Of a stretch of DNA of 64,000 nt, positions 63,862 to 64,000 are shown one piece after another. The translations under genes and the position numbers were made by a program. Each line of letters starts with the position of its first letter. Positions within the stretch are counted from its first letter, which is position 1. The notes under the pieces are model-generated. The model was not told where the DNA came from. It ran no database searches and saw nothing but the letters and a program-made list of their open reading frames with translations. Source of the stretch: Alphaproteobacteria bacterium (GTDB taxonomy: Bacteria > Pseudomonadota > Alphaproteobacteria > Rickettsiales > SXRF01); NCBI GenBank assembly GCA_025362975.1, contig JANYES010000004.1, forward strand, positions 165,989 through 229,988. Direction: 5' to 3'.

Positions 63862-64000
63862 TAATATGGCAACAGTTTTCCGGACACATTGTTAAGCGGA
63901 TATTTGCATGGTTTCGTATTCCACTGGTGACAGGTAATCGTTAGCGGAATGGGTTCTGATTCTGTTATAGAACACCTCTATATATTCAAAGATCGCATAC
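63862..64000 (-). mobile_element. Second copy of the IS3-family element (left end only, truncated by window edge)
   Basis: All 139 bases are identical to 1451-1589 of the first copy, in the same orientation. It includes the terminal repeat and the last part of orfB (stop at 63892-63894 on the minus strand). The remaining 1.1 kb lies outside. Identity indicates recent transposition. Confidence 0.95.

Overview
The window reads as a chromosomal segment of an alphaproteobacterium with mid-range GC. Several gene orders point there: ppiD-like/trpE divergent from tpiA-secG-pyrG-kdsA-eno-ftsB, ubiB/ubiE/mutM/rpsT/dnaA, fur joined to ornithine-lipid genes olsB-olsA, a VPLPA-type CTERM protein, and a Fur without C-terminal CxxC pairs. 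About ten predicted proteins that I cannot assign lie between or inside these conserved operons. That mixture would fit a poorly sampled lineage, for instance Micavibrio-like alphaproteobacteria, but this placement is inference and no rRNA is present to test it.

Layout. 0-3 kb: the end of an unknown gene, an MFS exporter, and a complete IS3-family element with a -1 frameshift heptamer, inserted next to a REP-like palindrome. 3-6.7 kb: a Pho-box gene, two DUF192 paralogues, a low-complexity basic protein and a CTERM-anchored secreted protein. 6.7-19.8 kb: trpE, a PpiD-like foldase, then tpiA-secG-(receiver)-pyrG-(unknown)-kdsA, unknown genes, eno-ftsB and infC. 20-26 kb: thrS and accessory genes, one of them apparently frameshifted. 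26-31.5 kb: a stand-alone sdhA-type flavoprotein, nadC, and three pseudopilin genes. 31.6-38 kb: fur-olsB-olsA, a lone flagellar-rod-like protein, a PAS protein, a sterol-desaturase-family hydroxylase, a small DUF1289 gene and a methyltransferase. 38-46.9 kb: a glycosyltransferase, ubiB, ubiE, mutM, rpsT, a rhodanese, dnaA and a MarR regulator. 47-53.6 kb: tRNA-Pro, a DUF2135/TPR protein whose signal peptide is cut by an amber codon, a polysaccharide deacetylase, a DHH phosphoesterase, an aminosugar transaminase and formyltransferase pair, and tRNA-Gln. 53.8-57.7 kb: a four-unit Pho box driving a 1239-residue Pro/Ala-rich protein. 58-63.9 kb: glnA, glnB, a bacterioferritin-like protein lacking ferroxidase ligands, a cyclophilin, queA, and a second IS copy at the right edge.

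Themes. Housekeeping functions dominate: glycolysis, translation, replication initiation, KDO and ubiquinone synthesis, nitrogen control. A phosphate-limitation theme is visible in two good 11-bp-periodic Pho boxes in front of uncharacterised genes, and in ornithine-lipid genes that can substitute for phospholipids. Three genes show apparent reading-frame damage (near 20.03, 24.58 and 47.69 kb); these could be sequence errors, recoding or real decay, and the sequence alone cannot decide. I found no CRISPR array, rRNA operon, prophage or recognisable defence island.
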